From Streptomyces canus (lineage in GTDB: Bacteria; Actinomycetota; Actinomycetes; Streptomycetales; Streptomycetaceae), in the NCBI RefSeq assembly GCF_001514145.1, contig NZ_KQ948660.1, positions 597,284 to 661,283 on the forward strand: a stretch of DNA of 64,000 nt, written 5' to 3'. The notes beneath the pieces were generated by a model, which saw only the letters and a program-made list of their open reading frames with translations, did no database searches and was not told where the DNA came from. Positions 48,233 to 56,643 of the stretch are shown one piece after another (position 1 is the stretch's first letter; every line of letters begins with the position of its first letter). The position numbers and the translations under genes are program-made.

Positions 48233-48958
48233 TCAGCCGACGACGTCACGGTAGAGCGCGGCGGCCTCCGTCCCGAGGACCACGCTGTACGACACGTCGG
48301 CCGTCGCCCCGCCCTGCTCGTGGCCGCCGAGCACCCCCACGACCTGCCCGTTCCCGTTCACCCAGGGACTGCCACTGGTCCCGCCGGTGAACTCGGGGCA
48401 GTCGATGCGCTGTTGCGTACGGCTGTGCGCGGTCGGCTTGTTGGTGCAGCTGATCGGCAGGTCACGGGAGGAGGGGTACCCGGTGACGGTGACGGCGGTG
48501 GCCCCGGTGACGGTGCCGGTCACGAACCGGTTCCCGCCGACCACGTCCTGGATGTCCCCCTCGACCGTGGCGAAGGCCACATCACTGTCCTCGTCCTGCC
48601 CCTTGGACCACCCCTCGGGCATGTACCGCTTGAGCACCTTCCACTTCCCGTACGGCGCTCTGCCGTCCCGGTAGCCGGGCACGAACACGAGGTCGTGGTC
48701 GCCGTTGTCGAGACAGTGCGCGGCGGTGACGAGGAGGTTCCGGTGCAGGCTGCGGACGACGGAGGCGGTGCAGTGGTGCTGTCCGCCGTTGAACAGGGGT
48801 CCCACGCGGGCGGTCGGCGAGTTCGCCGCGGCAACCGTCGTCACCCCGAAGGGTCCCGCCCCGTCGTCGGCGACCGCCTCGGAGGCCGAGGTGACCGTGA
48901 GCAGGACGGCGGCGGCGTGGAGAGCGAGACGTGGCGTGCGCTTCACGGAAGAAAGCAT
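48233..48958 (-). CDS. secreted trypsin-like serine protease
   Basis: A 241-aa secreted protease (signal peptide after MLSSVKRTPRL). Triad: His in VTAAHC, Asp in DSDVAFATV and Ser in GTSGSPWV. Four Cys fit two disulfides (HC of the His loop, CTN, DCPEF). The ATG at 48958 gives a normal signal peptide; other starts up to 48985 lack good sites. Confidence 0.88.
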   Translation of the reverse strand: MLSSVKRTPRLALHAAAVLLTVTSASEAVADDGAGPFGVTTVAAANSPTARVGPLFNGGQHHCTASVVRSLHRNLLVTAAHCLDNGDHDLVFVPGYRDGRAPYGKWKVLKRYMPEGWSKGQDEDSDVAFATVEGDIQDVVGGNRFVTGTVTGATAVTVTGYPSSRDLPISCTNKPTAHSRTQQRIDCPEFTGGTSGSPWVNGNGQVVGVLGGHEQGGATADVSYSVVLGTEAAALYRDVVG

Positions 48959-49074
48959 TCCGCACGAAGGTGAGAAACGCATCAAGCGGCGGTTTCGCGG
49001 CAGCCCCGGGCGACGGTGTGGATCCCGCGCCCCGGGGGCAGCCGAGTCTCGACGACGGGGGCCGGGAGGCTGGA

Positions 49075-49968
49075 GTGTTCGACGGATTCGAACTGACGCG
49101 GTGCGAGGGCGACGACGGGGTCCGGCTGCGGGTGCGGCACGGCGGCAGCGGCCCGGCCGTGCCGCTCCTGCACGGGCATCCCCGCACGCACGCCACCTGG
49201 CACCGCGTCGCCCCGCTGCTGGCAGCGGCCGGTCACACCGTCGTCTGCCCCGATCTGCGCGGCTACGGCCGGTCCGACAAGCCCGCGACCGATCCGGAAC
49301 ACCGTCCGTACTCCAAGCGCGCCATGGCCGGCGACTGCCTCGCGGTCATGCGCCGCCTCGGGCACGAGCGGTTCGCGGTCGTCGGGCACGACCGGGGCGC
49401 GTACGTGGCCACCCGGCTCGCCCTCGACCACCCCGGGGCCGTGTCCGCCGTCAGCGTGCTGGACGCCGTCCCCATCGGGGAGGCCCTGCGCCGCTGCGAC
49501 GCCGGCTTCGCGGCGAGCTGGTGGCACTGGTTCTTCCTCGGCCAGACGGACAAGCCCGCCGAACGCGTCATCAACGCCGACCCCGACGCCTGGTACACGG
49601 CCACTGCCGAGCAGATGGGCACCGAGGCGTACGAGGACTACCGGCACGCGATCCACGACCCGGCCACCGTGCACGCCATGTGCGAGGACTACCGCGCCGG
49701 CCTCGGTGTCGACCGGGAGCACGACGACGCCGACCGCCGGGCCGGCCGGCGCATCAACAGCCCGCTCCAGGTCCTGTGGGCCACCCGCGACGACATGAGG
49801 GACCTCTACGGCGACGTCCTGGACGTCTGGCGCGACTGGGCGGGCAACCGGCTGGAGGGCGGTCCGATCGACTCCGGGCACCACATGGCCGAGGAGGCTC
49901 CGGAGACACTCGCCGCCGCGCTGCAGGCGTTCTGGGCGAACGCCGGACACCTGACCGGGTCACCCTGA
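49075..49968 (+). CDS. haloacetate-dehalogenase-like alpha/beta hydrolase
   Basis: A 297-aa alpha/beta-hydrolase. The nucleophile elbow is GHDRG with Asp106 instead of Ser, and WWHWFFLGQ follows, both features of fluoroacetate/haloacetate dehalogenases; the terminal IDSGHHMAEEAP carries the catalytic His. Strand motif LLHGHPRTH and DLRGYGRSDKP also match. GTG 49075 has GGGAGG. Its 3' end is duplicated downstream. Epoxide hydrolase-type reactions remain possible, because those also use Asp. Confidence 0.85.
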   Translation: MFDGFELTRCEGDDGVRLRVRHGGSGPAVPLLHGHPRTHATWHRVAPLLAAAGHTVVCPDLRGYGRSDKPATDPEHRPYSKRAMAGDCLAVMRRLGHERFAVVGHDRGAYVATRLALDHPGAVSAVSVLDAVPIGEALRRCDAGFAASWWHWFFLGQTDKPAERVINADPDAWYTATAEQMGTEAYEDYRHAIHDPATVHAMCEDYRAGLGVDREHDDADRRAGRRINSPLQVLWATRDDMRDLYGDVLDVWRDWAGNRLEGGPIDSGHHMAEEAPETLAAALQAFWANAGHLTGSP

Positions 49969-50189
49969 GGCCGACGGGGACACCGGCCGAATCGGCTCAG
50001 CCCCGCGTCCCCACACCCCCTGAAGGGCGGTCCGATCAACCCCGGGCACCACATGGCCGAGGACGCGCCGCAGACACTCACCGCCGCACTGCACGTTTTC
50101 TGCGCCAACGCCCGACACCTGCCCGGGTCACCCTGAAGCCGACGGGGACACCGGGCCGAATCGGCTCAGCCCCGCGTCCCCACACCCTG
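49857..50189. repeat. tandem duplication of about 165 bp at two converging gene ends
   Basis: 49857-50021 and 50025-50189 are about 85-90% identical direct copies (offset 168 bp), including GGGCGGTCCGATC, CACCACATGGCCGAGGA and CGAATCGGCTCAGCCCCGCG. Copy 1 holds the last 37 codons of the dehalogenase-like gene; copy 2 holds the same codons as a free fragment and the last codons of the SDR gene on the other strand. Confidence 0.85.
50025..50136 (+). pseudogene. duplicated 3' fragment of the dehalogenase-like gene
   Basis: It encodes GGPINPGHHMAEDAPQTL to a TGA at 50134, an evident copy of the gene's C-terminus (GGPIDSGHHMAEEAPETL), without a start or promoter of its own. Confidence 0.8.
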
Positions 50190-51086
50190 TGGATAACGCG
50201 TCCCCGTCAGCTCTTCCGACGCCGTCCACAGGCGTCGGGCGACGTCGGCGTCGCTCGCGGCCGTGCTCCGGCCCACCAGGGTCGGTGCGCCCCTCATCTC
50301 GCCGAGCCCGTCCGGACCGACATAACTCGCCCCCGGCAGCTCCTGCGTCGCCGCGTACAGCGTGGGCAGCGCGCCCGCGCGGTCGTCCTGCGCCAGGAAC
50401 CTGTTGCCGAACTTCATGAACACCCGGGCCGCCTGACTCGCCGCGTGGCTCTGCAGGTTGGTGGCCGAGTAGCCGGGGTGGGCCGCCAGGGCGCGGACCC
50501 CGGAGCCCGACTCCGTCAGCCGCCGCTGGAGTTCCAGCACGAACAGCAGGTTCGCCAGCTTCGACTGGCTGTAGACGCCCCTCGGGTCGTAGTCCGACGT
50601 CCTGTTCAGGTCGTCGAAGTGGATCCGCTGGTCGCCCCAGCGGTGCGCCCCCGAGGACACCGTCACGACCCGGTCGGTGACGTACGGCAACAGCAGGTTC
50701 GTCAGCGCGAAGTGCCCCAGATGGTTCGTGCCGAACTGCATCTCGAAGCCGTCCGCCGTCCGCTGCTGCGGGACCATCATCACGCCCGCGTTGTTGATCA
50801 GCAGATCCAGCGGACGATCCCACCCCGCCGCGAACTCCCGCACCGACGACAGGTCCGCCAGATCCAGCCGCCGGACCTCCGTACTGCCGTTCACGGTCCG
50901 CGCCGCCGCCTCACCGCGCTCCGGGTCCCGTACGGCGAACACGACATGCGCGCCCGCCCCGGCCAGGGCCTCCGCGGCCCGGAGTCCGATCCCGCTGTTC
51001 GCCCCCGTGACCACCGCCGTGCGGCCGGTCTGGTCGGGGAGACGCGTCGCGTTCCACTTCTGCTGCTTGTCGGTAGCCATACGCAT
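50166..51086 (-). CDS. short-chain dehydrogenase/reductase (retinol-dehydrogenase-like)
   Basis: A 306-aa SDR: NAD(P) motif VVTGANSGIGLRAAE (TGxxxGIG), NNAGVMMVP, catalytic Ser in VTVSSGAHRWG, and Tyr-x3-Lys in YSQSKLANLL. Arg in VRDPERG suggests NADP. ATG 51086 is taken; ATG 51080 is nearly equal, and neither has a good ribosome-binding site. Divergent from a TetR regulator over 66 bp with clear repeats, so it is probably its target. Confidence 0.92.
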   Translation of the reverse strand: MRMATDKQQKWNATRLPDQTGRTAVVTGANSGIGLRAAEALAGAGAHVVFAVRDPERGEAAARTVNGSTEVRRLDLADLSSVREFAAGWDRPLDLLINNAGVMMVPQQRTADGFEMQFGTNHLGHFALTNLLLPYVTDRVVTVSSGAHRWGDQRIHFDDLNRTSDYDPRGVYSQSKLANLLFVLELQRRLTESGSGVRALAAHPGYSATNLQSHAASQAARVFMKFGNRFLAQDDRAGALPTLYAATQELPGASYVGPDGLGEMRGAPTLVGRSTAASDADVARRLWTASEELTGTRYPQGVGTRG

Positions 51087-51101
51087 GAATGTAGACGCCG
51101 C

Positions 51102-51127
51102 CAACAATGCTGTCAATGACAACAATG
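51102..51127. promoter_or_regulatory. candidate TetR operator
   Basis: CAACAATG occurs at 51102-51109 and 51120-51127 as a direct repeat flanking the palindrome TGTCAATGACA (51111-51121), all in the divergent SDR/TetR spacer. Confidence 0.65.
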
Positions 51128-51152
51128 ATGGCGTCGACTACATCCGGATACG

Positions 51153-51767
51153 ATGGCACCCATGCCAGCCGAGAAGCCCGAGACCCGCCCCTACCACCAC
51201 GGAGACCTGCGCTCCGCCCTCCTCGCCGCCGCCGAGCGCACCCTCCGCGACAAGGGCAGCGCCTCCCTCTCCCTGCGCGAACTCGCCCGCGACCTCGGCG
51301 TCAGCCACGCCGCTCCCGGCCGGCACTTCAAGGACAAGCAGGCCCTGCTCAACGCCCTCGCCCTGGTCGGATACGACCGCATGGCCGAGGCCCTGGAAGC
51401 CGCCGACGAACCGGGACTCCCCCTCCAGGAGCGCCTCACCGTCCTGGCCCGGACCTACCTGGGCTTCGCCATCGACAACGCCGAGCTCCTGGAGCTGATG
51501 TACGCCCGCAAGCACGAGCCCGACGCAGCCGAGCAGATGGCCGCCGCGATCGACCGCACCGTGGGCGCCCTGGAGCGGGCCGTCGCCGCCGCCCAGCAGC
51601 GCGGCGAGATCGTCGACGGCGACCCCGAGCAGCTCACCCTCGTCGTGGGCACCTCCCTCCACGGGCTCGCGTCCCTCGCCGTCACCGGCAAGTTCACCAC
51701 CGAGGACGCCATGGCCGCCGTGTCAGGACTGGTCCATCACCTGATGTACGGCCTCAAGCCCCGCTGA
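51153..51767 (+). CDS. TetR-family regulator
   Basis: A 204-aa regulator. The HTH occupies about residues 14-60 (HHGDLRSALLAAAERTL, LSLRELARDLGVSHAAPGRHFKDKQALLNAL). The ligand domain is all-helical, of the WHG type (TetR_C_33-like ending MYGLKPR). ATG 51162 is an in-frame alternative. It diverges from the SDR it probably represses. Confidence 0.92.
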   Translation: MAPMPAEKPETRPYHHGDLRSALLAAAERTLRDKGSASLSLRELARDLGVSHAAPGRHFKDKQALLNALALVGYDRMAEALEAADEPGLPLQERLTVLARTYLGFAIDNAELLELMYARKHEPDAAEQMAAAIDRTVGALERAVAAAQQRGEIVDGDPEQLTLVVGTSLHGLASLAVTGKFTTEDAMAAVSGLVHHLMYGLKPR

Positions 51768-51888
51768 TCCGGAAGTCCCACCCGCCGCCACGCATCCGGG
51801 AGTTGTGTGCGACGCGTGTAGATGGTCAAGCCGTGACCATCCCCCGCCCATCCGCCCGCCATTGATCAGCAATCCCCCAACGCCCTTG

Positions 51889-51944
51889 GGTATGGCGGGA
51901 GTCAGGATTCCACCGCCTGCCTTGTTGTCACGTACTCAACAAGG
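51889..51944 (+). promoter_or_regulatory. conserved leader element upstream of sedolisin 1
   Basis: Starts GGTATGGCGGGAGTCAGG and ends with a hairpin CCTTGTTG (51920-51927) / CAACAAGG (51937-51944). The same element, at nearly the same distance (147 against 149 bp) from the TTG start, precedes sedolisin 2. Confidence 0.7.
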
Positions 51945-52035
51945 CGATGGTCTACCCGGGTCGCCGCCCCCACCGGGAACCTCACCGGTGGTCCCCCACC
52001 GCAGGCCTCTGCAACCACTCTCAGGAGGCTGTACG

Positions 52036-53379
52036 TTGCGTACTTCCCCTTCCCCCCACATGTCCGGCAGATGGCGTCGGGCCGGCTCCACCGCCGTGGC
52101 CACCTCCGCCCTCCTCCTCGCCGGACTCGGCACCGCCGTCCACGCGACCGCGGCCACGCCCGACCACGTGAGCGCCAAAGCCGTCGCCACCGCCGTCGCC
52201 AAGGCCCATGTGCAGTACGAGAGCGCGTGTGACGCCACGCCCAAGAAGGGCTACGCCGCCTGCAACGCCCTGCGCGTCACCGCCGGCACCACCGCGTACA
52301 TGGAGAAGCAGGCCGCACTGAAGGGCCTGACCGCCAAGACGCTCAAGCCGAACGCCTCCTCCGCGAGTCCGACCGGCTACGGCCCGAGCGACCTCCAGGA
52401 CGCCTACGGCCTGACCGACGCGTCCGCCTCCAACGGCTCCGGCGAGACCATCGCCATCGTCGACGCCTACGACGACCCCAACGCCGCGGCGGACCTGGCC
52501 ACTTACCGCAGCTACTACGGCCTGCCGGCCTGCACCACGGCCAGCGGCTGCTTCAAGAAGGTCTCCCAGACCGGCTCCACGACCTCCCTGCCCACCGCCG
52601 ACAGTGGCTGGGCCGGTGAGATCTCCCTCGACCTCGACATGGTCTCCGCCATCGCCCCGAACGCCAAGATCCTGCTGGTCGAGGCGAGTTCGTCGAGCAT
52701 GGCCAACCTGGGCAAGGCCGTGAACGAGGCCGTCACCCTGGGCGCCAAGTTCGTCTCCAACTCCTACGGCGGCTCCGAGTCCTCCTCGGACACCTCCTAC
52801 GACTCCTCGTACTTCAACCACCCCGGCGTCGCCATCACCGTCTCCGCCGGCGACGAGGGCTACGGCGCCGAATACCCGGCCGCCTCCAAGTACGTCACCG
52901 CGGTCGGCGGCACCAAGCTGTCCACCTCCTCCACCTCCCGCGGCTGGACCGAGAGCGTCTGGAAGACCAGCTCCACCGAGGGCACGGGTTCGGGCTGCTC
53001 CGCCTACGACGCCAAGCCCTCCTGGCAGACCGACACCGGCTGCACCAAGCGCATGATCGCCGATGTCTCCGCCGTCGCCGACCCCGCCACCGGCGTCTCG
53101 GTCTACGACTCCTACGGCTCGGACGGCACGGGCTGGAACACCTACGGCGGCACCAGCGCCTCGTCCCCCATCATCGCGTCGGTGTACGCCCTGGCGGGCA
53201 CCCCGGGCAGCAGCGACTACCCGGCCCAGTACCCCTACGAGGACACCTCCGCCCTCAACGACGTGACCTCGGGCAACAACGGCACCTGCTCCACGAGCTA
53301 CTTCTGCACCGCCAAGTCGGGCTACGACGGCCCGACCGGCCTGGGTACCCCGGCAGGTCTGGGCGCCTTCACCGGCTGA
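52036..53379 (+). CDS. secreted S53 (sedolisin) peptidase 1
   Basis: A 447-aa secreted acid serine peptidase, TTG start at 52036 with an AGGAGG site. Signal peptide to about residue 38, then a propeptide of only about 75 residues, shorter than usual for S53. Catalytic Glu195 and Asp199 (GEISLDLDMV), oxyanion Asp273 (SAGDEG), Ser374 (GGTSASSP), and the C-terminal Ca site near GYDGPTGLGTP. It shares most of its catalytic domain with the next gene. The TTG is supported by an identical TTG CGT AC start there. Confidence 0.9.
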   Translation: MRTSPSPHMSGRWRRAGSTAVATSALLLAGLGTAVHATAATPDHVSAKAVATAVAKAHVQYESACDATPKKGYAACNALRVTAGTTAYMEKQAALKGLTAKTLKPNASSASPTGYGPSDLQDAYGLTDASASNGSGETIAIVDAYDDPNAAADLATYRSYYGLPACTTASGCFKKVSQTGSTTSLPTADSGWAGEISLDLDMVSAIAPNAKILLVEASSSSMANLGKAVNEAVTLGAKFVSNSYGGSESSSDTSYDSSYFNHPGVAITVSAGDEGYGAEYPAASKYVTAVGGTKLSTSSTSRGWTESVWKTSSTEGTGSGCSAYDAKPSWQTDTGCTKRMIADVSAVADPATGVSVYDSYGSDGTGWNTYGGTSASSPIIASVYALAGTPGSSDYPAQYPYEDTSALNDVTSGNNGTCSTSYFCTAKSGYDGPTGLGTPAGLGAFTG

Positions 53380-53462
53380 TCCGGTCCATGAGTGTCCCCG
53401 TCGGGTCACGGGGACGCCGCCCTTGAGAGGGGGACGTGGGGTCCCCTCGGCGGCACAACGGC

Positions 53463-53493
53463 AACGGGCCGCGACATCCGGTCGCGGCCCGTT
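53463..53493 (+). terminator. terminator after sedolisin 1
   Basis: AACGGGCCGCGAC (53463-53475), 5-nt loop, GTCGCGGCCCGTT (53481-53493). Confidence 0.9.
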
Positions 53494-53573
53494 CGCCGGG
53501 TCCACGCGAGTCAAGTCACCACCGCCCGCAGTCCATCGAGCGGCCATGCACGAGTAAGCCCGGGACAACTTTC

Positions 53574-53628
53574 GGTATGGCGGAGGTCAGAATTCCAGCC
53601 ATTCTCTGTTGTCGCGTACGGAACAAGG
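53574..53628 (+). promoter_or_regulatory. conserved leader element upstream of sedolisin 2
   Basis: GGTATGGCGGAGGTCAGAAT followed by TGTTGTCGCGTAC and AACAAGG parallels the element at 51889. The hairpin is weaker here, with mismatched left arm. Confidence 0.65.
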
Positions 53629-53722
53629 TGGACCGTCCTCACAGGCCGCCGCCCGCCGCCGGGGAAAACCGACGGCACGCACCCGCACCGCCCCTGTTCC
53701 CTCACCATCAGGAGGCTGCACC

Positions 53723-54997
53723 TTGCGTACCAACTTCCCCCACATACGCCTGAGATGGCACCGCGTCGGCTCCGCCACGGCAGTCACCGCCGCCCTCGTC
53801 CTCGCCGGCTTCGGCACCGCGGTCCACGCGGACGCGACGACCTCGTCCAAGGTCACCTGGGCCGCGACCCCCTGCGCCACCCCCAAGAAGGCCGGCGAAC
53901 TCGCCTGTAACTCCCTCCGCGTGACGGGCGGAACCACCGCCTTCCAGAAGGCCCGGGGCATCACCCCGAAGGCCGCCGACGCCGCCACCCCCTCCGGCTA
54001 CGGCCCGAGCGACCTCCAGTCGGCATACGGCCTGACCGCCGCGGCCGCCTCCAACGGCTCCGGCGAGACCATCGCCATCGTCGACGCCTACAACGACCCG
54101 AACGCCGAGGCGGACCTCGCCACTTACCGCAGCTACTACGGCCTGCCGGCCTGCACCAGCGCGAGCGGCTGCTTCAAGAAGGTCTCCCAGACCGGCTCCA
54201 CGACCTCCCTGCCCTCCAGCGACGCCGGCTGGTCCGAGGAGATCTCCCTCGACCTCGACATGGTCTCCGCCATCGCCCCGAAGGCCAAGATCCTCCTCGT
54301 CGAGGCCAAGTCCGCCACCATGGCCAACCTGGGCAAGTCGGTGAACGAGGCCGTCACTCTGGGCGCGAAGTTCGTCTCCAACTCCTACGGCGGCTCCGAG
54401 TCCTCCTCGGACACCTCCTACGACTCCTCGTACTTCAACCACCCCGGCGTCGCCATCACCGTCTCCGCCGGCGACGACGGTTACGGCGCCCAGTACCCGG
54501 CCGCCTCCAAGTACGTGACGTCGGTGGGCGGTACCGCGCTGTCCACCTCCTCCAACACCCGCGGCTGGACCGAGAGCGTCTGGAAGACCAGCAGCACCGA
54601 GGGCACCGGTTCCGGCTGCTCGTCGTATGACGCCAAGCCGAGCTGGCAGACCGACACCGGCTGCACCAAGCGCATGATCTCGGACGTCTCCGCCGTGGCC
54701 GACCCGGCGACCGGCGTCTCCGTCTACGACTCCTACGGCGTCACCGCCGGCTGGTACACGTTCGGCGGCACCAGCGCCTCGTCACCGATCATCGCGGCCG
54801 TCTACGCCCTCGCGGGCACCCCCGGCAGCAGTGACTACCCGGCCCAGTACCCCTACGCGCACACGTCCTCCCTCAACGACGTGACCTCGGGCAACAACGG
54901 CAGCTGCTCGACGAGCTACTTCTGCACCGCCACCTCGGGCTACGACGGCCCGACCGGGTGGGGCACCCCCAACGGAGTGAGCGCCTTCACCGGCTGA
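53723..54997 (+). CDS. secreted S53 (sedolisin) peptidase 2
   Basis: A 424-aa paralogue of the preceding gene, about 75-80% identical in the catalytic domain, TTG start at 53723 with AGGAGG upstream. Signal peptide cleaves near VHA-DA (36), propeptide about 55 residues. Catalytic Glu173/Asp177 (EEISLDLDM), oxyanion Asp in SAGDDGYG, Ser in GGTSASSP. The N-terminal propeptides differ most between the two copies, which may separate activation or folding requirements. Confidence 0.9.
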   Translation: MRTNFPHIRLRWHRVGSATAVTAALVLAGFGTAVHADATTSSKVTWAATPCATPKKAGELACNSLRVTGGTTAFQKARGITPKAADAATPSGYGPSDLQSAYGLTAAAASNGSGETIAIVDAYNDPNAEADLATYRSYYGLPACTSASGCFKKVSQTGSTTSLPSSDAGWSEEISLDLDMVSAIAPKAKILLVEAKSATMANLGKSVNEAVTLGAKFVSNSYGGSESSSDTSYDSSYFNHPGVAITVSAGDDGYGAQYPAASKYVTSVGGTALSTSSNTRGWTESVWKTSSTEGTGSGCSSYDAKPSWQTDTGCTKRMISDVSAVADPATGVSVYDSYGVTAGWYTFGGTSASSPIIAAVYALAGTPGSSDYPAQYPYAHTSSLNDVTSGNNGSCSTSYFCTATSGYDGPTGWGTPNGVSAFTG

Positions 54998-55010
54998 CTC
55001 TCCGTCAACG

Positions 55011-55043
55011 AACGGGCCGCGGACTCCCCTACCGCGGCCCGTT
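55011..55043 (+). terminator. terminator after sedolisin 2
   Basis: AACGGGCCGCGG (55011-55022), 9-nt loop, CCGCGGCCCGTT (55032-55043); similar in sequence to the sedolisin 1 terminator. Confidence 0.9.
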
Positions 55044-55151
55044 CGCCATGCCGGTAGCCCTCCGGGTTAGCCTTCACCCGCAGAACATCGGTGCCAGAAG
55101 CGCCGCAGGTCGTAAGAGGGGTCAACGACGGAACCACACGACAGGTTCCGC

Positions 55152-55282
55152 TCAGGCCTCATTGCCCGGCGTTACCTACCGTGATACACAGAGTGACCAG
55201 ACAGTCATTCGTACGAAACCCGCCAACCAATGCCGCCAAGTCGACATACGACGGCGGAATTGTCGGCGACAATGAGGCCTGA
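55152..55282. repeat. long-range 13-bp inverted repeat
   Basis: TCAGGCCTCATTG (55152-55164) and CAATGAGGCCTGA (55270-55282) are perfect complements 105 bp apart, the right arm ending about 50 bp before the first T4SS-like gene. Confidence 0.65.
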
Positions 55283-55335
55283 CCTCTGCGCCCACGCAGG
55301 GGAGACGGAACTACCCACCAGGGGCGGTGACTTAC

Positions 55336-55644
55336 ATGCTCTTTGCGGCCGACAAGGGAGACATCAACACCATCATCGGCGGGATCGCTCCGGACTGGGG
55401 CCCCTTCGGGGCACTGGGGACCGAGGCGAAGACGATGATCCAGGTCGTCATGGCGGTCGCCATCCTGCTCTGCCTCGGCATCGCCATCTGGGGCGCCGCC
55501 AAACAGCGCATCGGAGCCACCGCACTGCGGGACACCTTCAGCGCGGAACAGGGCAAGGGCCTCATCATCGCGGGGCTGACGGGAGTCTTCATCATCGGCT
55601 CCCTGGGCACGCTCTTCACCATCGTGTACGGCATGGCCGTATAG
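55336..55644 (+). CDS. small two-helix membrane protein, VirB2-like
   Basis: A 102-aa protein with two transmembrane helices (MIQVVMAVAILLCLGIAIWG and GLIIAGLTGVFIIGSLGTLF) separated by a short polar loop, like VirB2/TrbC pilin-type or PrgI-partner subunits of Gram-positive T4SS. ATG 55336 has AGGGG 10 nt upstream; GTG 55327 is possible. It opens the cluster. Confidence 0.75.
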   Translation: MLFAADKGDINTIIGGIAPDWGPFGALGTEAKTMIQVVMAVAILLCLGIAIWGAAKQRIGATALRDTFSAEQGKGLIIAGLTGVFIIGSLGTLFTIVYGMAV

Positions 55645-55809
55645 CCGCCGCGTCCGGTACAGCCCCTCCAACCCACTCGTCCGCAGTGCCCACCGGCTGA
55701 GGTTGCGTTCCCTGATGTCGAGTCACCACACCGCACCCGCGCGGAAACCAGCGCGGCTACCGTCGTACTCATACTCCTTTTCGTACGACGTCGAGGGGAC
55801 GTGAGCGGC

Positions 55810-56643
55810 ATGAGTCTCGGAGACGACCAAGAGGGCTCCGGCGGCTACGGCGGCACGGGCCAGACCCGCACCCGCTACCCGGAGGGCGCCGGCGACGTCT
55901 ACGGCGGCGCCCGCCGCTCCGGCCGCTCATCCTCCCGAAGCCTGGTCACCGTGGTCGGTGTCATCGTCCTCCTGATCGCCGCAATCGCCTTCGCGAACCG
56001 TGGGGGGGACGATGGCTCTTCTTCGGCGGAGGGGGCGGGGGGACAGCCGAAGTCCTCGTCCACGGCCGCCAGCGGAGAGACACCGGTGCAGTCGAAGTCA
56101 GGCGGAGTCCCCACGGGGTTCGCCCATGACGCGCAGGGGGCACAGAGCGCAGCGGCCAATTACTCGGTGGCCCTGGGGTCCACCGACATGTTCGCCAAGA
56201 CCACCCGTGACGCGGTCCTTCAGACCGTCATCACGCCCTCCCGGGTCGCCGGGCTCGAAGCCGCGCTGGACAAGGCGTACACCCCCGAGTTCAACGAGAC
56301 CCTGGGGCTCAACAGAGACGGCTCCACACCCGCCGGCCACACCTTCGTGTCCCGCACCAGCCCGATCGGCACGAAGGTCACCCAGACGTCCGCAGACGCC
56401 ACGACCGTCGACGTGTGGTGCGGCGGTCTCCTCGGGCTCGCGGGAGCGAACTCCACCAACCCGGTCACCAGCAGCTGGTTCACCATCACGATGCAGCTGG
56501 AGTGGACCAGCAACACCTGGAAGATCGTGACGCACTCCCAGAAGGAAGGCCCGTCGCCCGTCCCCGGCGACGACAAGGCCTCCAGTGCCGATGAGATGGC
56601 GAATGCCGTCCAGGAGTTCGGAGGGTTCACCTATGCCCGCTAG
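55810..56643 (+). CDS. membrane-anchored VirB8/TcpC-like protein
   Basis: A 277-aa protein: Gly/Arg-rich cytosolic N-terminus, one membrane helix (about 45-62, SLVTVVGVIVLLIAAIAFA), a Ser/Gly linker, and an extracellular domain (about 105-277) of NTF2-like appearance (helix AAANYSVALGSTDMF, strands TVDVWCGGLLGLAG and WFTITMQLEWTSNTWKIV), the pattern of VirB8/TcpC. ATG 55810 is favoured by spacing from GAGGGG; GTG 55801 is too close to it. Its stop overlaps the next start by 11 nt. Confidence 0.7.
   Translation: MSLGDDQEGSGGYGGTGQTRTRYPEGAGDVYGGARRSGRSSSRSLVTVVGVIVLLIAAIAFANRGGDDGSSSAEGAGGQPKSSSTAASGETPVQSKSGGVPTGFAHDAQGAQSAAANYSVALGSTDMFAKTTRDAVLQTVITPSRVAGLEAALDKAYTPEFNETLGLNRDGSTPAGHTFVSRTSPIGTKVTQTSADATTVDVWCGGLLGLAGANSTNPVTSSWFTITMQLEWTSNTWKIVTHSQKEGPSPVPGDDKASSADEMANAVQEFGGFTYAR

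Larger units (their letters stand above)
53380..53722. promoter_or_regulatory. 343-bp spacer between the two sedolisin genes
   Basis: It contains two G/C-rich hairpins just after sedolisin 1 (the strong one is listed separately), then about 80 bp without a recognisable feature, then the conserved leader element (53574-53628) and the ribosome-binding site of sedolisin 2. No gene is supported. Confidence 0.7.
54998..55335. promoter_or_regulatory. 338-bp spacer before the T4SS-like cluster
   Basis: The left part carries the sedolisin 2 terminator. The middle and right hold a 13-bp inverted repeat with a 105-bp interval (55152-55282, listed separately), in an AT-richer stretch likely to contain the cluster promoter. 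No gene is supported; short open frames here lack ribosome-binding sites. Confidence 0.6.

Noticed and set aside
55060..55085. Iron box (DmdR-like) near GGTTAGCCTTCACC
   Set aside because: Only one half resembles TTAGGTTAGGCT; the symmetric half is poor.
55091..55282. 63-codon ORF before the T4SS-like cluster
   Set aside because: No ribosome-binding site, atypical composition, and it overlaps the inverted repeat and probable promoter.
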